A DNA stretch of 64,000 nt, taken from the NCBI GenBank assembly GCA_963752045.1, contig CAVVWN010000004.1:124001-188000 (forward strand). The letters are read 5' to 3'. The position numbers and the translations under genes were made by a program. How positions within the stretch are numbered: position 1 is the stretch's first letter; every line of letters starts with the position of its first letter. The stretch is from DATKDF01 sp963752045. Lineage in GTDB: Bacteria; Acidobacteriota; Vicinamibacteria; Vicinamibacterales; SCN-69-37. This document shows, piece by piece, positions 37,350 to 45,314 of the stretch. The notes below the pieces were generated by a model. That model did no database searches. It was not told the origin of the DNA and saw nothing but the letters and a program-made list of their open reading frames with translations.

Positions 37350-37978
37350 TACGCCACCTCTTCGACGACGAAGCGCGACTCGTCGAGCGTGCCGACCGGC
37401 TTGGCGGGAACGCCGGCGACGATCGAAAACGGAGCGACGTCCCTTGTGACCACGGCGCCGACGCCGACAATGGCGCCACGACCGATGCGCACGCCCTTGA
37501 GAATCGAGGCCTTGGCGCCAATCCACACGTCGTCTTCGATGACGACCGGCTGGGCCGGTGGTCGCACGGCACGGGCATGGGCATCGTGGAAGTCGGTGTC
37601 GACGATCATCACGTAGGGACCGACCCGGACCCGGTCGCCAAGCGTGACCGACTGCTCGGCGGCGATGGACGTCCCGTAGTTGAGGCGCACACCGTCACCG
37701 ATCGCGAGCGTGCCGTTCGGCCCGGTGCAGAGCTCGACCGGCACGTTGACGCTGCGCAGGAGCGCGTGCGCCCCGATCGTCAGCCGGCCGAGGTTCTGGA
37801 TGCGTGGCCGTCCCAGCGTGCGCGCGTGCGGCCCGACAGCATCTGCGCTGCGAAGGCGGAGGCGAGCCGATCCGAGCTCCCACGCGTAGCGCAGGCCGCG
37901 GGTCACAATCACGCGGACGCCCAGATGACGATCCCGCCTGGCCTTGGCGGCCACGGTGCGGACCAAGGTGGAGCGCAT
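37349..37978 (-). CDS. Hexapeptide-repeat acyltransferase (WcaF/NodL-like)
   Basis: 209 aa with a left-handed beta-helix (LTIGAHALLRSVNVPVEL, GDGVRLNYGTSIAAEQ, LGDRVRVGPYVMIVDTDFHD, VIEDDVWIGAKASILKGVRIGRGAIVGVGAVVTRDVAPFSIVAGVPAKPVG). The DTDFHD His is the usual catalytic base. It probably O-acetylates a sugar of the repeat unit. Between the sugar transferase and the flippase. Confidence 0.9.
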   Translation of the reverse strand: MRSTLVRTVAAKARRDRHLGVRVIVTRGLRYAWELGSARLRLRSADAVGPHARTLGRPRIQNLGRLTIGAHALLRSVNVPVELCTGPNGTLAIGDGVRLNYGTSIAAEQSVTLGDRVRVGPYVMIVDTDFHDAHARAVRPPAQPVVIEDDVWIGAKASILKGVRIGRGAIVGVGAVVTRDVAPFSIVAGVPAKPVGTLDESRFVVEEVA

Positions 37979-37979
37979 C

Positions 37980-38972
37980 TCAGCTTGCTCCCCGGCCCGT
38001 GACCACTACCGGCACCGTGCGCCCGATGAGCTCGACGTCCCTGGCAAGCGACCACTGGTCGACGTACTGCAGGTCGAGGAGCATCCATTCGTCGAAGCCG
38101 ATTGAGTTACGTCCCGATACCTGCCACAGGCAGGTGAGTCCGGGCCGGACCGACAGGCGGCGGCGCTGCCAGGGCTTGTACTGGGCTACTTCGCTCGGCA
38201 CTGGGGGTCGCGGACCGACGATCGACATGTCACCACGCAGCACGTTGAAGATCTGCGGCAGTTCGTCGATGCTGTACTTGCGGAGCACCCGGCCGATTGG
38301 CGTGATGCGCGGGTCGCGTGCCATCTTGAACACCGGGCCCGTTTGCTCGTTCTGGCTGCGGATCGCCTCGAGCTTCTTTTCGGCGTCGACCACCATCGAC
38401 CGGAACTTGAACATGTTGAAGTGACGGCCGCGCAGGCCCACCCGCACCTGGCTGAAAAAGACCGGGCCAGGGGAGGTGAGCTTGATCGCCCCCGCGACGC
38501 CGAGAAACAGCGGCGCAAGCGTCACGAGCGCGAGGCCGCTCAGCACGATGTCCACCCCGCGTTTGAGCGCGTCCTGAGTCGGACGCGTGACGGTGACGGT
38601 GTAGTGCACGTATCCGTCGCCGACGTCGTGCGACCGACGAGGCAGCGCGCGCGAGAGCCGGAAGACGTGGGCCGGCACCGCGAACGGAATGCCGAAGCGC
38701 TCGCACACGCTCAGAACCGACTGCAGGGCGGGATAGTGCCGGTGCACGTCGGCCGCGAGGTACACCTCATCGACCGGATGGCGTTCGAGAAAGGCCTCGA
38801 TGGCCGATGACGAGCCCAGATGTGGGACGCCGATGTCGGCGCGCGGCGGTTCCGATTCGATGGAGAACGCCCCGATGACGCGGGCGCGTGTCTCGAGATC
38901 GCGCGCCGTTTCGCGCGCCAGCGGGCCCGCGCCCACGATGACGACCTCGTGCCGGTGTTTCCGTCTGCTCAT
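37980..38972 (-). CDS. WcaJ-type undecaprenyl-phosphate sugar phosphotransferase
   Basis: 330 aa. An N-terminal NAD-binding-like domain (EVVIVGAGPLARETARDLETRARVIGAF) is followed by the bacterial sugar transferase domain from about residue 140: RGVDIVLSGLALV (membrane hairpin), PVFFSQVRVGLRGRHFNMFKFRSMV, RKYSIDELPQIFNVLRGDMSIVGPRP and RPGLTCLWQVSGRN. The N-terminal membrane helices of full WcaJ are absent. It starts repeat-unit assembly by loading a sugar-1-phosphate on undecaprenyl phosphate. ATGA overlap with the preceding gene. Confidence 0.92.
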   Translation of the reverse strand: MSRRKHRHEVVIVGAGPLARETARDLETRARVIGAFSIESEPPRADIGVPHLGSSSAIEAFLERHPVDEVYLAADVHRHYPALQSVLSVCERFGIPFAVPAHVFRLSRALPRRSHDVGDGYVHYTVTVTRPTQDALKRGVDIVLSGLALVTLAPLFLGVAGAIKLTSPGPVFFSQVRVGLRGRHFNMFKFRSMVVDAEKKLEAIRSQNEQTGPVFKMARDPRITPIGRVLRKYSIDELPQIFNVLRGDMSIVGPRPPVPSEVAQYKPWQRRRLSVRPGLTCLWQVSGRNSIGFDEWMLLDLQYVDQWSLARDVELIGRTVPVVVTGRGAS

Positions 38973-39754
38973 GAGTGCTCCTGTTGAAGGCGGCCGAAGG
39001 CGCGCCGGAGTAGATCGCCCGTGAAGATCGGGACAATCTGCAGGTCGCGCACGAGGTACCGGTAGGCCAGCCGGCGCGGCTCCTGTGCGAGCCGGTATGC
39101 CCACTCGAGGCCGGCGTTCGACATCCAGGAAGGGGCTCGCGAGACGGCTCCGGCCACGAAATCGAGCGACCCGCCCAGGCCAATGGCCACCGTCGGGGCG
39201 AGCGCCTGCGCGTGCCGGGCCATCCAGAGCTCCTGCTTGGGACATCCGAGCGCGACGACCAGGAGGCTCGCGCCCGACGCGCGGACCGCCCGGACCACGG
39301 GCGAGTCCTCGGGCGCCGTCGTCTCGTCGGGCGACCAGAAAGAAGTGTCCCGGCCGACAATCGCAAGCCCGCGATGTCGCCCGACGAGCACCCGCTCGGC
39401 CTCGGCTGAGACCTCGGGTCGGGCGCCAAAGAAGAAGACCTTCCGGGCGTGAGCCGCCGCGTAGGCCATCAGCGGGTCAATGAGGTCCGAACCCGATGCG
39501 CGCTGCTGGCGACGCGCGCCGAGCGCGCGTGCCATCCAGACGACCGGTTGACCGTCGGCCAGCGACAGGCTGGCCCGGCGATACGCCTCGCCGAGGCGCG
39601 AGTCGCGCGCGGCGAGCACGATGTGATCGATGTTGGGCGTGACCACGTATCCGCCGCGGCGCACGCTGATGAGGGCGTCGATCTTCCAGATGGCGTCTTC
39701 CCTCGTCACCCGGTCGACCGGAACAGATCCAATGGAGATGCGGTTTCTCAGCAC
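38969..39754 (-). CDS. WecB/TagA/CpsF family glycosyltransferase (GT26)
   Basis: 261 aa from GTG 39754. GT26 motifs: GYVVTPNIDHIVLAARD (Asp/Thr substrate site), SLADGQPVVWMARALG, VFFFGARPEV and LLVVALGCPKQELWMARH. These enzymes add ManNAcA- or glucose-type residues as the second step on lipid-linked intermediates. First gene of the minus-strand exopolysaccharide operon. A sigma-54-type promoter match lies only about 13 nt upstream, so either the leader is extremely short or the start is further in. Confidence 0.85.
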   Translation of the reverse strand: MLRNRISIGSVPVDRVTREDAIWKIDALISVRRGGYVVTPNIDHIVLAARDSRLGEAYRRASLSLADGQPVVWMARALGARRQQRASGSDLIDPLMAYAAAHARKVFFFGARPEVSAEAERVLVGRHRGLAIVGRDTSFWSPDETTAPEDSPVVRAVRASGASLLVVALGCPKQELWMARHAQALAPTVAIGLGGSLDFVAGAVSRAPSWMSNAGLEWAYRLAQEPRRLAYRYLVRDLQIVPIFTGDLLRRAFGRLQQEHS

Positions 39755-39766
39755 GCCGACGACAAA

Positions 39767-39782
39767 GGCAAGAGGTGTGCCA
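39767..39782 (-). promoter_or_regulatory. Sigma-54 (RpoN) promoter match for the minus-strand exopolysaccharide operon
   Basis: Minus-strand TGGCACACCTCTTGCC matches the -24/-12 consensus TGGCACG-N4-TTGCW with exact GG-to-GC spacing. The -12 GC is at 39769-39768; transcription would start near 39757, just before GTG 39754. Confidence 0.6.
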
Positions 39783-39954
39783 GCGCGCAACGACTGTGAT
39801 CGCCGCCACTGACGCCGGCTCGCCCGGCACGGGCCACCCGTCGTGTCTCGCCCCGGCACGCAGGCGCCGTTTCAATCTGAGACACGCGAGACGCGCCGAC
39901 GAGCCCGTGTGCGGATTCCACGGCAAATCACGCGATTCACAACGACGGCACGTC

Positions 39955-39970
39955 CGGCACGGAAGCTGCA
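39955..39970 (+). promoter_or_regulatory. Sigma-54 (RpoN) promoter match for the plus-strand exopolysaccharide operon
   Basis: CGGCACGGAAGCTGCA fits the -24/-12 consensus in spacing and in both invariant dinucleotides, with C for T at the first base of each half. Transcription would start near 39981, 37 nt before the small membrane gene. Confidence 0.5.
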
Positions 39971-40017
39971 CTGTCGGAGCCCGCGGCGCGAAGGCGAGCC
40001 GCCCGAGAGTGTCCGCG

Positions 40018-40182
40018 ATGCAGAAGCTGATCTTGATGTCCGTGATGATTGCCACCTTCGTCGCGCCAGCCGTGCTCGCGCGGCGGGGTCAGACCGGCTA
40101 CGGGAGCCTGTTCGGGCTCTTCGCCGCCCTGGTGGCCATCTACGTGGTGCTGCTCCTGTTCGTCTACCCGCGTTTGTTTTGA
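40018..40182 (+). CDS. Small two-helix membrane protein
   Basis: 54 aa: MQKLILMSVMIATFVAPAVLA, a short basic loop with RRGQTGYGS, and LFGLFAALVAIYVVLLLFVYP. It could be a helical hairpin with both ends on one side. First gene of the plus-strand exopolysaccharide operon, 18 nt before the response regulator. Function unknown; confidence rests on its hydrophobic pattern and operon position. Confidence 0.6.
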   Translation: MQKLILMSVMIATFVAPAVLARRGQTGYGSLFGLFAALVAIYVVLLLFVYPRLF

Positions 40183-40200
40183 CTGTTGTGAGGCAGAGAC

Positions 40201-40596
40201 GTGAAAAAACCCCCCGTTGCACTCGTGATTGACGACTCCCCGGAACTGCGGCTCGTGCTGACGGCCATGCTCCGTCACCTCGGCCTGGCTGTCATGGCCG
40301 CCCGTGACGGCGATACCGGCATTGCCATGGCGCTCGAACACCGCCCCGATCTGGTGTGCCTCGACTTGATGCTGCCGACCATCTGCGGCCTTGAGGTGTG
40401 CGAGACGCTCAAGCGGATGCCCGAAACGGCCGGCGCGCCGGTGCTCATCGTGTCCGCGCGGCGATTTCCCCAGGACCGGGCCGGCGCGGAGCTTGTCGGT
40501 GCCGACGCCTTCATGACCAAGCCCATCGACCGTGAGGAGTTCTTCGCTCAGGTGCGGTCCTTGCTCTGGCGACAGCAGCTCGCGGTGGGAGCCTGA
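40201..40596 (+). CDS. Stand-alone response regulator receiver protein
   Basis: 131 aa from GTG 40201. Receiver domain with acidic pair DD at 11-12, phospho-acceptor Asp55 (CLDLMLP), the Ser switch residue (LIVSARR) and Lys in MTKPIDREEFF. No output domain. Lying inside the exopolysaccharide operon, it may control the polymer machinery by protein contact, as CheY-like proteins do in other biofilm systems (inference). Confidence 0.92.
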   Translation: MKKPPVALVIDDSPELRLVLTAMLRHLGLAVMAARDGDTGIAMALEHRPDLVCLDLMLPTICGLEVCETLKRMPETAGAPVLIVSARRFPQDRAGAELVGADAFMTKPIDREEFFAQVRSLLWRQQLAVGA

Positions 40597-40600
40597 GACC

Positions 40601-42064
40601 ATGCCCGAACGCGATTCGCTCGCCGGGTTCGGAAGCGTGGACATCTGGTCTCGGGCGATTCGGCTGTTCATCGACGCCATCGGCCGACGATGGCTGTCGA
40701 TTGCGCTCATCGTGGTGCTCTTCCTGTCGATCGGTGCGGCCGCTGCCGTCTGGCTCCCGCGCACCTACTCGACCCAGACGCGAATGCTCATCAAGAAGAA
40801 CTACGTGATGCCGGCGCTCGCGCATCCGAGACGCGCGGTGCCGATCGGATCGGAAGCCCCGGCGCAGTCGGCCGCCGAGCTCGTGCTGAGCCACGACTCG
40901 CTCGCCGACATCATCCGCGCAAACGACCTCGTCGCCCGCTGGGACGAAGAGCGGCAGCCTCTGGCGCGCTTCAAGGATGCCGTGATGGCGTGGGTGCGAG
41001 GACCCGTTCCGGAAGACGAGAAGTTCGAGGCGCTCGTCGACATGCTGGCCCGCCGCGTGTCCGTGAGAGTGCTGGAGGAAGTCATCACGATCAAGGCGAC
41101 CTGGCACGAGCCGGCGACGACCCATGCCATCGCGACGAGCGCCGTGGAGGCGTTTCTTGCCGAGCGACGCCGGATTGACGTGCAGGCGATTGCCGACACA
41201 CACGAGATCCTGCAGCGTTCGGTCGAAGCGGCCGCCGCCGACGTGGAAGTGCGGCTGGCCGAGGCTCGTGAGGTGGAACGTCGAGTCCGGTTCGCGAGCC
41301 CGGTCGGCGAGGCGGCACCCGTGGCCCTGTCGTCGGTGGTCGCGATGGCGGCCGAGGTCGATCCGGAACTGCCCGGTCTGAGAGCCGCAGCTGCCGAGGC
41401 TCGACGCACGCGCCAGGACCTCGAGCGGGCGCACGAGCAGCAGATTGTCGAGTTCGAGGCGCGCGCGCGCACCGAGCAGGGGCGCCGCACCGATCGCCAT
41501 CCGGATGCGATCGCGGCGCGCCTGGCGCTCGAACGCCTGCGCACGGAACCCGATGAGCTGCGCGCTGCCCGGGACGCCGAAGCCAGGTCGCTCGACGCGT
41601 ATGTCGCCCGTGGGGGACGGGTCGAGGAGTTGCTCTCCACAGACCCGGTCCCGTCGGCTCTTGTCGTCGAGTCGGCCACCGGTGGCCTCGTCGACCTCGA
41701 GAATGACACGCCTCCGGTTGCCCAGCCGGTCGAGCAGCAGGCAGCCACGTACGCGGGCGACCGGCTCGAAGCGTCCATGGCCCGGTATCAGGACCTGATG
41801 GCCAGGCTCACCGACGTGAGCCTCGAACTCGAGGTGTCGGAAGCGGCGTTTCCGTATCGCTACTCGGTGACGGCGCCGGCCCGGCTGCCGAAGAAGGCCG
41901 ACGCGCCCAACGTCCCCCTCATCATCATTGGCGCGCTCATCGCCGGGTTTGGCGTCGGCGTGACTCGCGCGGTCTTCAACGAGCTCTGGTCACGGTCGCT
42001 CCTCTCGCCGAAGGCCCTCGGCCGGCATCTCGGCATGTCCAGCGAGCCCGCGTCGGCATCATGA
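40601..42064 (+). CDS. Wzz/GumC-like chain-length determinant protein
   Basis: 487 aa. TM1 near residues 33-55 (LSIALIVVLFLSIGAAAAVWLP), a periplasmic region rich in heptads and coiled coil (EVRLAEAREVERRVRF, AEARRTRQDLERAHEQQIVEFEARAR), and TM2 near residue 450 (VPLIIIGALIAGFGVGVTRAV) after a Pro-rich turn. This is the PCP topology. No C-terminal tyrosine kinase domain is fused and none is found nearby. It would set polymer length with the Wzy protein, whose gene overlaps by ATGA. Confidence 0.85.
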   Translation: MPERDSLAGFGSVDIWSRAIRLFIDAIGRRWLSIALIVVLFLSIGAAAAVWLPRTYSTQTRMLIKKNYVMPALAHPRRAVPIGSEAPAQSAAELVLSHDSLADIIRANDLVARWDEERQPLARFKDAVMAWVRGPVPEDEKFEALVDMLARRVSVRVLEEVITIKATWHEPATTHAIATSAVEAFLAERRRIDVQAIADTHEILQRSVEAAAADVEVRLAEAREVERRVRFASPVGEAAPVALSSVVAMAAEVDPELPGLRAAAAEARRTRQDLERAHEQQIVEFEARARTEQGRRTDRHPDAIAARLALERLRTEPDELRAARDAEARSLDAYVARGGRVEELLSTDPVPSALVVESATGGLVDLENDTPPVAQPVEQQAATYAGDRLEASMARYQDLMARLTDVSLELEVSEAAFPYRYSVTAPARLPKKADAPNVPLIIIGALIAGFGVGVTRAVFNELWSRSLLSPKALGRHLGMSSEPASAS

Positions 42065-43546
42065 GCGCCGTGGCCCTGCGCATCGCCCCAGCTCGGCTGC
42101 TGCTCTGGCCGGTGGCCGTCGCCATGCTCGGCCTGGTCGGAATCGGTGCCGGGGCGATCGCGCCGAATCGTCCCACTGGTCGGCCTCGTGGGGCTGGCCG
42201 TGCTGCTGGCCGTCCCCATGCAGGGTGCCGCGCTCGCGCTCATCGCGGTCGCGCTCGTCGTGGACAACCCGGGCGAGCGTCCGATGGACGGGCTCTGGGA
42301 TTCGCCGCTGCTCGCGCCCGGTCGTCTTCTCTATCTGAATCTGCACAACCTCACCGGCATCGAGGCGCTCCGGTTCTCGCTCTTCGAGCTCCTTATCCTG
42401 CTGCTCGTCGGCGTCATCGTGGCGCGCAAGGCGCTCCGCGACCCCATCGACGACCCGCTCGGTCTCGGCGTGCTGCCCAACCCGATGAAGAGTGCGTTTG
42501 GCGTCTTTCTTTCCGCGATTGTCTTCCTCGAGCTGTACGGCCTCGCGCGAGGCGGCGATTTCCGCAACTCGCTGTGGCAGGTCCGGCAGCTCTTCTGGCT
42601 GCCGATGCTCGGCGTGCTGTTCGGGCACGCGTTCAAAGGTGCCGGGGCGCGGGTGGGCCTGCTCCGCACTCTGATGATCGCGGCATGGGTGCGTTGCGCG
42701 ATGGGCATCTACTTCTACTACGGTGTGGCCCGTCCCGCCGGCATGAGGCCTGAATACGCCACCACACACTCGGATTCGGTGCTCACGGTCGTGGCCATGC
42801 TCATTGGCGCCTCGTCGCTTGCCGAGCGCCCCTCGCGTGACCACATTCTGCTCAACCTGCTGTTGCAGCCGGTCCTCTTCCTGGGCCTCATCGTCAACGA
42901 CCGCCGCCTCGCGTTCGTCAGCCTGGCTGCCGGGCTTGCGTTCCTGGTCCTGATGGGGCCACCGTCGGTCATCCGATTCCTGAAGCGCAGCCTCGTCGTC
43001 CTGATTCCGCTGACGATGCTGTACGTGGCGGCCGGCTGGAACTCGAACGCGGCCGTCTTCCGCCCCGTGAGCACGCTGCGTTCGCTCACGGCCAACGATG
43101 ACGCCTCGAGCCAGACACGCGATATCGAGAACTACAACCTGATTCAGACCCTCAAGCGTCACCCGATCCTCGGCTCGGGATTCGGGCACGAGTACGTCGA
43201 GGCCGTGCAGGCGAACCGCGTGGACCAGATCTTCGCGCAGTACCGCTACATCGCCCACAACAGCGTGCTCTGGCTGCTCTCGCTCGCCGGGTGGGTGGGC
43301 TTCACGATGCTGTGGTCCGTCTTCCCGGTCGGGGTGCTGATCGCTTTGCGCGTGCACAGGCAGAGCGTGTCGATGGTGGACCGTGTCACGGCGCTGTCAG
43401 CGGTTGTCGCGATCCTGTGCTTCGTGCTGCAGGCCTGGGGCGACATGGGGCTGCAGAGTTGGATGGGAACGCTGGTCGTGACGGCCCTGATGGGCGCCAC
43501 AGGCGCGCTCTTCACGGCCAGGGCAAAGGAAGGGAACTTCGCATGA
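42061..43546 (+). CDS. O-antigen ligase/Wzy-like polymerase, one +1 frame break
   Basis: Starts ATG 42061 (ALRIAPARLLLWPVAVAMLGLVGIGAGAIAP), then moves +1 near 42163 into IVPLVGLVGLAVLLAVPMQG and stays open to 43546; the corrected protein is 494 aa with about 11 helices. The O-antigen ligase signature lies at HPILGSGFGHEYVEAV... YIAHNSVLWLLSLAGWVGF (large periplasmic loop with His). The extra base is an A in CCGAATCG. Expected to polymerise or ligate repeat units at the periplasmic face. ATGA overlaps at both ends. Confidence 0.85.
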
Positions 43547-44751
43547 TGACGTCTGCGCAATGGCTGCTGGTTGTCGCCGGTCTTCCGGTGATGGCGGTCA
43601 CCGGCTATCTCGCTCTGCTGACGTGGTTCTGGCGACGCCCGGCGGCGACGCGCGCGCCTGAGTCCGACCTGCGGTTCTGCATTCTGGTGCCCGCGCACAA
43701 CGAGGAGCGAGGCATCGAGGCGACGGTGAGGAGCTTGCAGAGCGTCGAGTACCCGGCCGCGCTCGTGAGCATCGTCGTCATTGCCGACAACTGCACCGAC
43801 CGCACCGCAGATGTGGCACGCGCTGCCGGCGCGCGGGTCATCGTGCGGCAGGACACGAGCCGGCGCGGCAAGGGGTGGGCGCTGCGCCACGGCATCGACC
43901 GCCTGCTGCTGGGGGTGACCGGCGTCGTCGAGTGGGACGTGCTCGTCGTCGTCGATGCCGACACGGATGTCTCACCCAACCTGTTGTGCAGCCTGGCGGC
44001 CCACGTCGAGGCCGGCGCGTCGGCCGTGCAGGCGGCGTATCTGCCCAAGCGGGGCGGCACCGGTTCGCTCGCCGTCATCACCGAGGTGGCGCTGACGGCA
44101 TTCCATCTGATCCGTTCCGGCGCGCGCGAACGGCTCGGCCTGTCGTGCGGCCTGCGCGGCAACGGCATGGCCTTCAGGCGCGACCTGCTGCGGGATGTAC
44201 CGCATGACGCCTTCTCCCGCACCGAGGACCTCGAGTTCGGCGTCATGCTCGGGCTCGACGGCGTCCGGATTGCGTTTGCCGGAGACACGGTCGTCTACGG
44301 CGACATGCCGTCCGATGTGCGCGTCGCCGACCGGCAGCGCGAGCGCTGGATCGGAGGGCGCGCGGCGATCGCCCGGCGGTTCCTGCCGACGCTCGTCGGT
44401 GACGCCGTCGCACGCCGAAGTGCCATCGTGGCCGACCTCGCAATGGACCTCGTCGTGCCGCCGCTTTCGATGCTCGTCGTGATCGTCACCGCCGGCCTGG
44501 CCGCCAGTCTCGTCCACGCGATGGTGGCTGGCGGCGTGACGGGCGCGTTGCTGGTCTGGGCGCTGGCCTTCGCAGGCCTGAGCGTCCACGTCGTCCACGC
44601 GGCCGTGGTTGCCGGTTGCGTCCGGGCGCTGTGCTCGGCCGCCTCGGATCTGCCGGCCTACGCGCTGGGCAAGACCCTCATCGCGCTGCGCGCCGTGAGG
44701 CCCTCCGACGAAGTCTGGGTGCGCACGACGCGCGAAGGAGAAGAGGTATGA
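43543..44751 (+). CDS. Family 2 glycosyltransferase, membrane-bound
   Basis: 402 aa. An N-terminal helix is followed by the GT-A domain: FCILVPAHNEERGIEATVRSL, VVIADNCTDRTADVA, VVVDADTDVSPN (DxD), SCGLRGNGMAFRRDLL, TEDLEFGVML (ED) and RQRERWIGGR (QxxRW-like). Two or three C-terminal helices follow. The QRERW motif is typical of processive or polyprenyl-linked beta-glycosyltransferases. ATGA overlap with the polymerase gene. Confidence 0.92.
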   Translation: MMTSAQWLLVVAGLPVMAVTGYLALLTWFWRRPAATRAPESDLRFCILVPAHNEERGIEATVRSLQSVEYPAALVSIVVIADNCTDRTADVARAAGARVIVRQDTSRRGKGWALRHGIDRLLLGVTGVVEWDVLVVVDADTDVSPNLLCSLAAHVEAGASAVQAAYLPKRGGTGSLAVITEVALTAFHLIRSGARERLGLSCGLRGNGMAFRRDLLRDVPHDAFSRTEDLEFGVMLGLDGVRIAFAGDTVVYGDMPSDVRVADRQRERWIGGRAAIARRFLPTLVGDAVARRSAIVADLAMDLVVPPLSMLVVIVTAGLAASLVHAMVAGGVTGALLVWALAFAGLSVHVVHAAVVAGCVRALCSAASDLPAYALGKTLIALRAVRPSDEVWVRTTREGEEV

Positions 44752-45314
44752 CGTTTCAACCGTGGGTCGATGCCATCGAACTGGCTCGTGCGGCCCGAAA
44801 GCCCGGCACGGGCAGGCAGGCCGTGCGCCTCATGCGCACCGACGCGTATCTGCTGCTGCTCATCTTCAGGCTGCGCCGGGCGGTGCTGCGCGCGCGGATT
44901 CCGCTTCTGAACCGACTCCTCCGCCTCAGCCAGATCGTCTTCGGCGGCATCGAGATTGGCAACGACGTCCAACTGGGATCGGGCGTCTACTTTATTCACT
45001 CGGTCGGGTCGGTCGTCGGCGGAACTGCTCGTGTCGGCAACCGTGTGCGCTTCATGGGCAACAACACGGTCGGCACGGCGCGCGACAATGGATGCCCGGT
45101 GATTGAAGACGACGTCGAGGTGGGATGTGGGGCGCGCATCCTCGGCCCGGTTCGTATTGGCGCCCGCGCGGTGATTGGCGCCAACGCCGTGGTGCTCGCC
45201 GACGTGCCGGCCGACGCGGTCGCTGTCGGCGCGCCGGCGCGAATTGTCCGACGCGGTCAACACCGCGGCGATTCGACTCTGCAACTCGTGGTCAATGGAG
45301 ACATGTCCCGATGA
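44748..45314 (+). CDS. Serine acetyltransferase-like hexapeptide protein
   Basis: 188 aa. Helical N-terminus (LMRTDAYLLLLIFRLRRAVL) and a beta-helix with GGIEIGNDVQLGSGVYFIHSVGSVVGG (His in FIHS), NRVRFMGNNTVGT, VEVGCGARILGPVRIGARAVIGANAVVLADVPADAVAVGAPARIV. It resembles CysE-type sugar O-acetyltransferases of capsule loci. Start overlaps the GT2 stop (ATGA). Likely modifies the polymer rather than making cysteine. Confidence 0.87.
   Translation: MTFQPWVDAIELARAARKPGTGRQAVRLMRTDAYLLLLIFRLRRAVLRARIPLLNRLLRLSQIVFGGIEIGNDVQLGSGVYFIHSVGSVVGGTARVGNRVRFMGNNTVGTARDNGCPVIEDDVEVGCGARILGPVRIGARAVIGANAVVLADVPADAVAVGAPARIVRRGQHRGDSTLQLVVNGDMSR

Larger units (their letters stand above)
39755..40017. other. 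Divergent spacer of the two exopolysaccharide operons
   Basis: 263 bp without convincing coding sequence. Contains two sigma-54 promoter matches pointing outwards (39767-39782 minus, 39955-39970 plus). No clear sigma-70 boxes were seen. Activator sites, if any, would lie between them. Confidence 0.6.

Noticed and set aside
42061..42753. A separate short membrane protein before the polymerase gene
   Set aside because: Its first 35 residues continue smoothly into the polymerase in the next frame after one extra A; the remaining frame is Arg/Ala-rich shadow.
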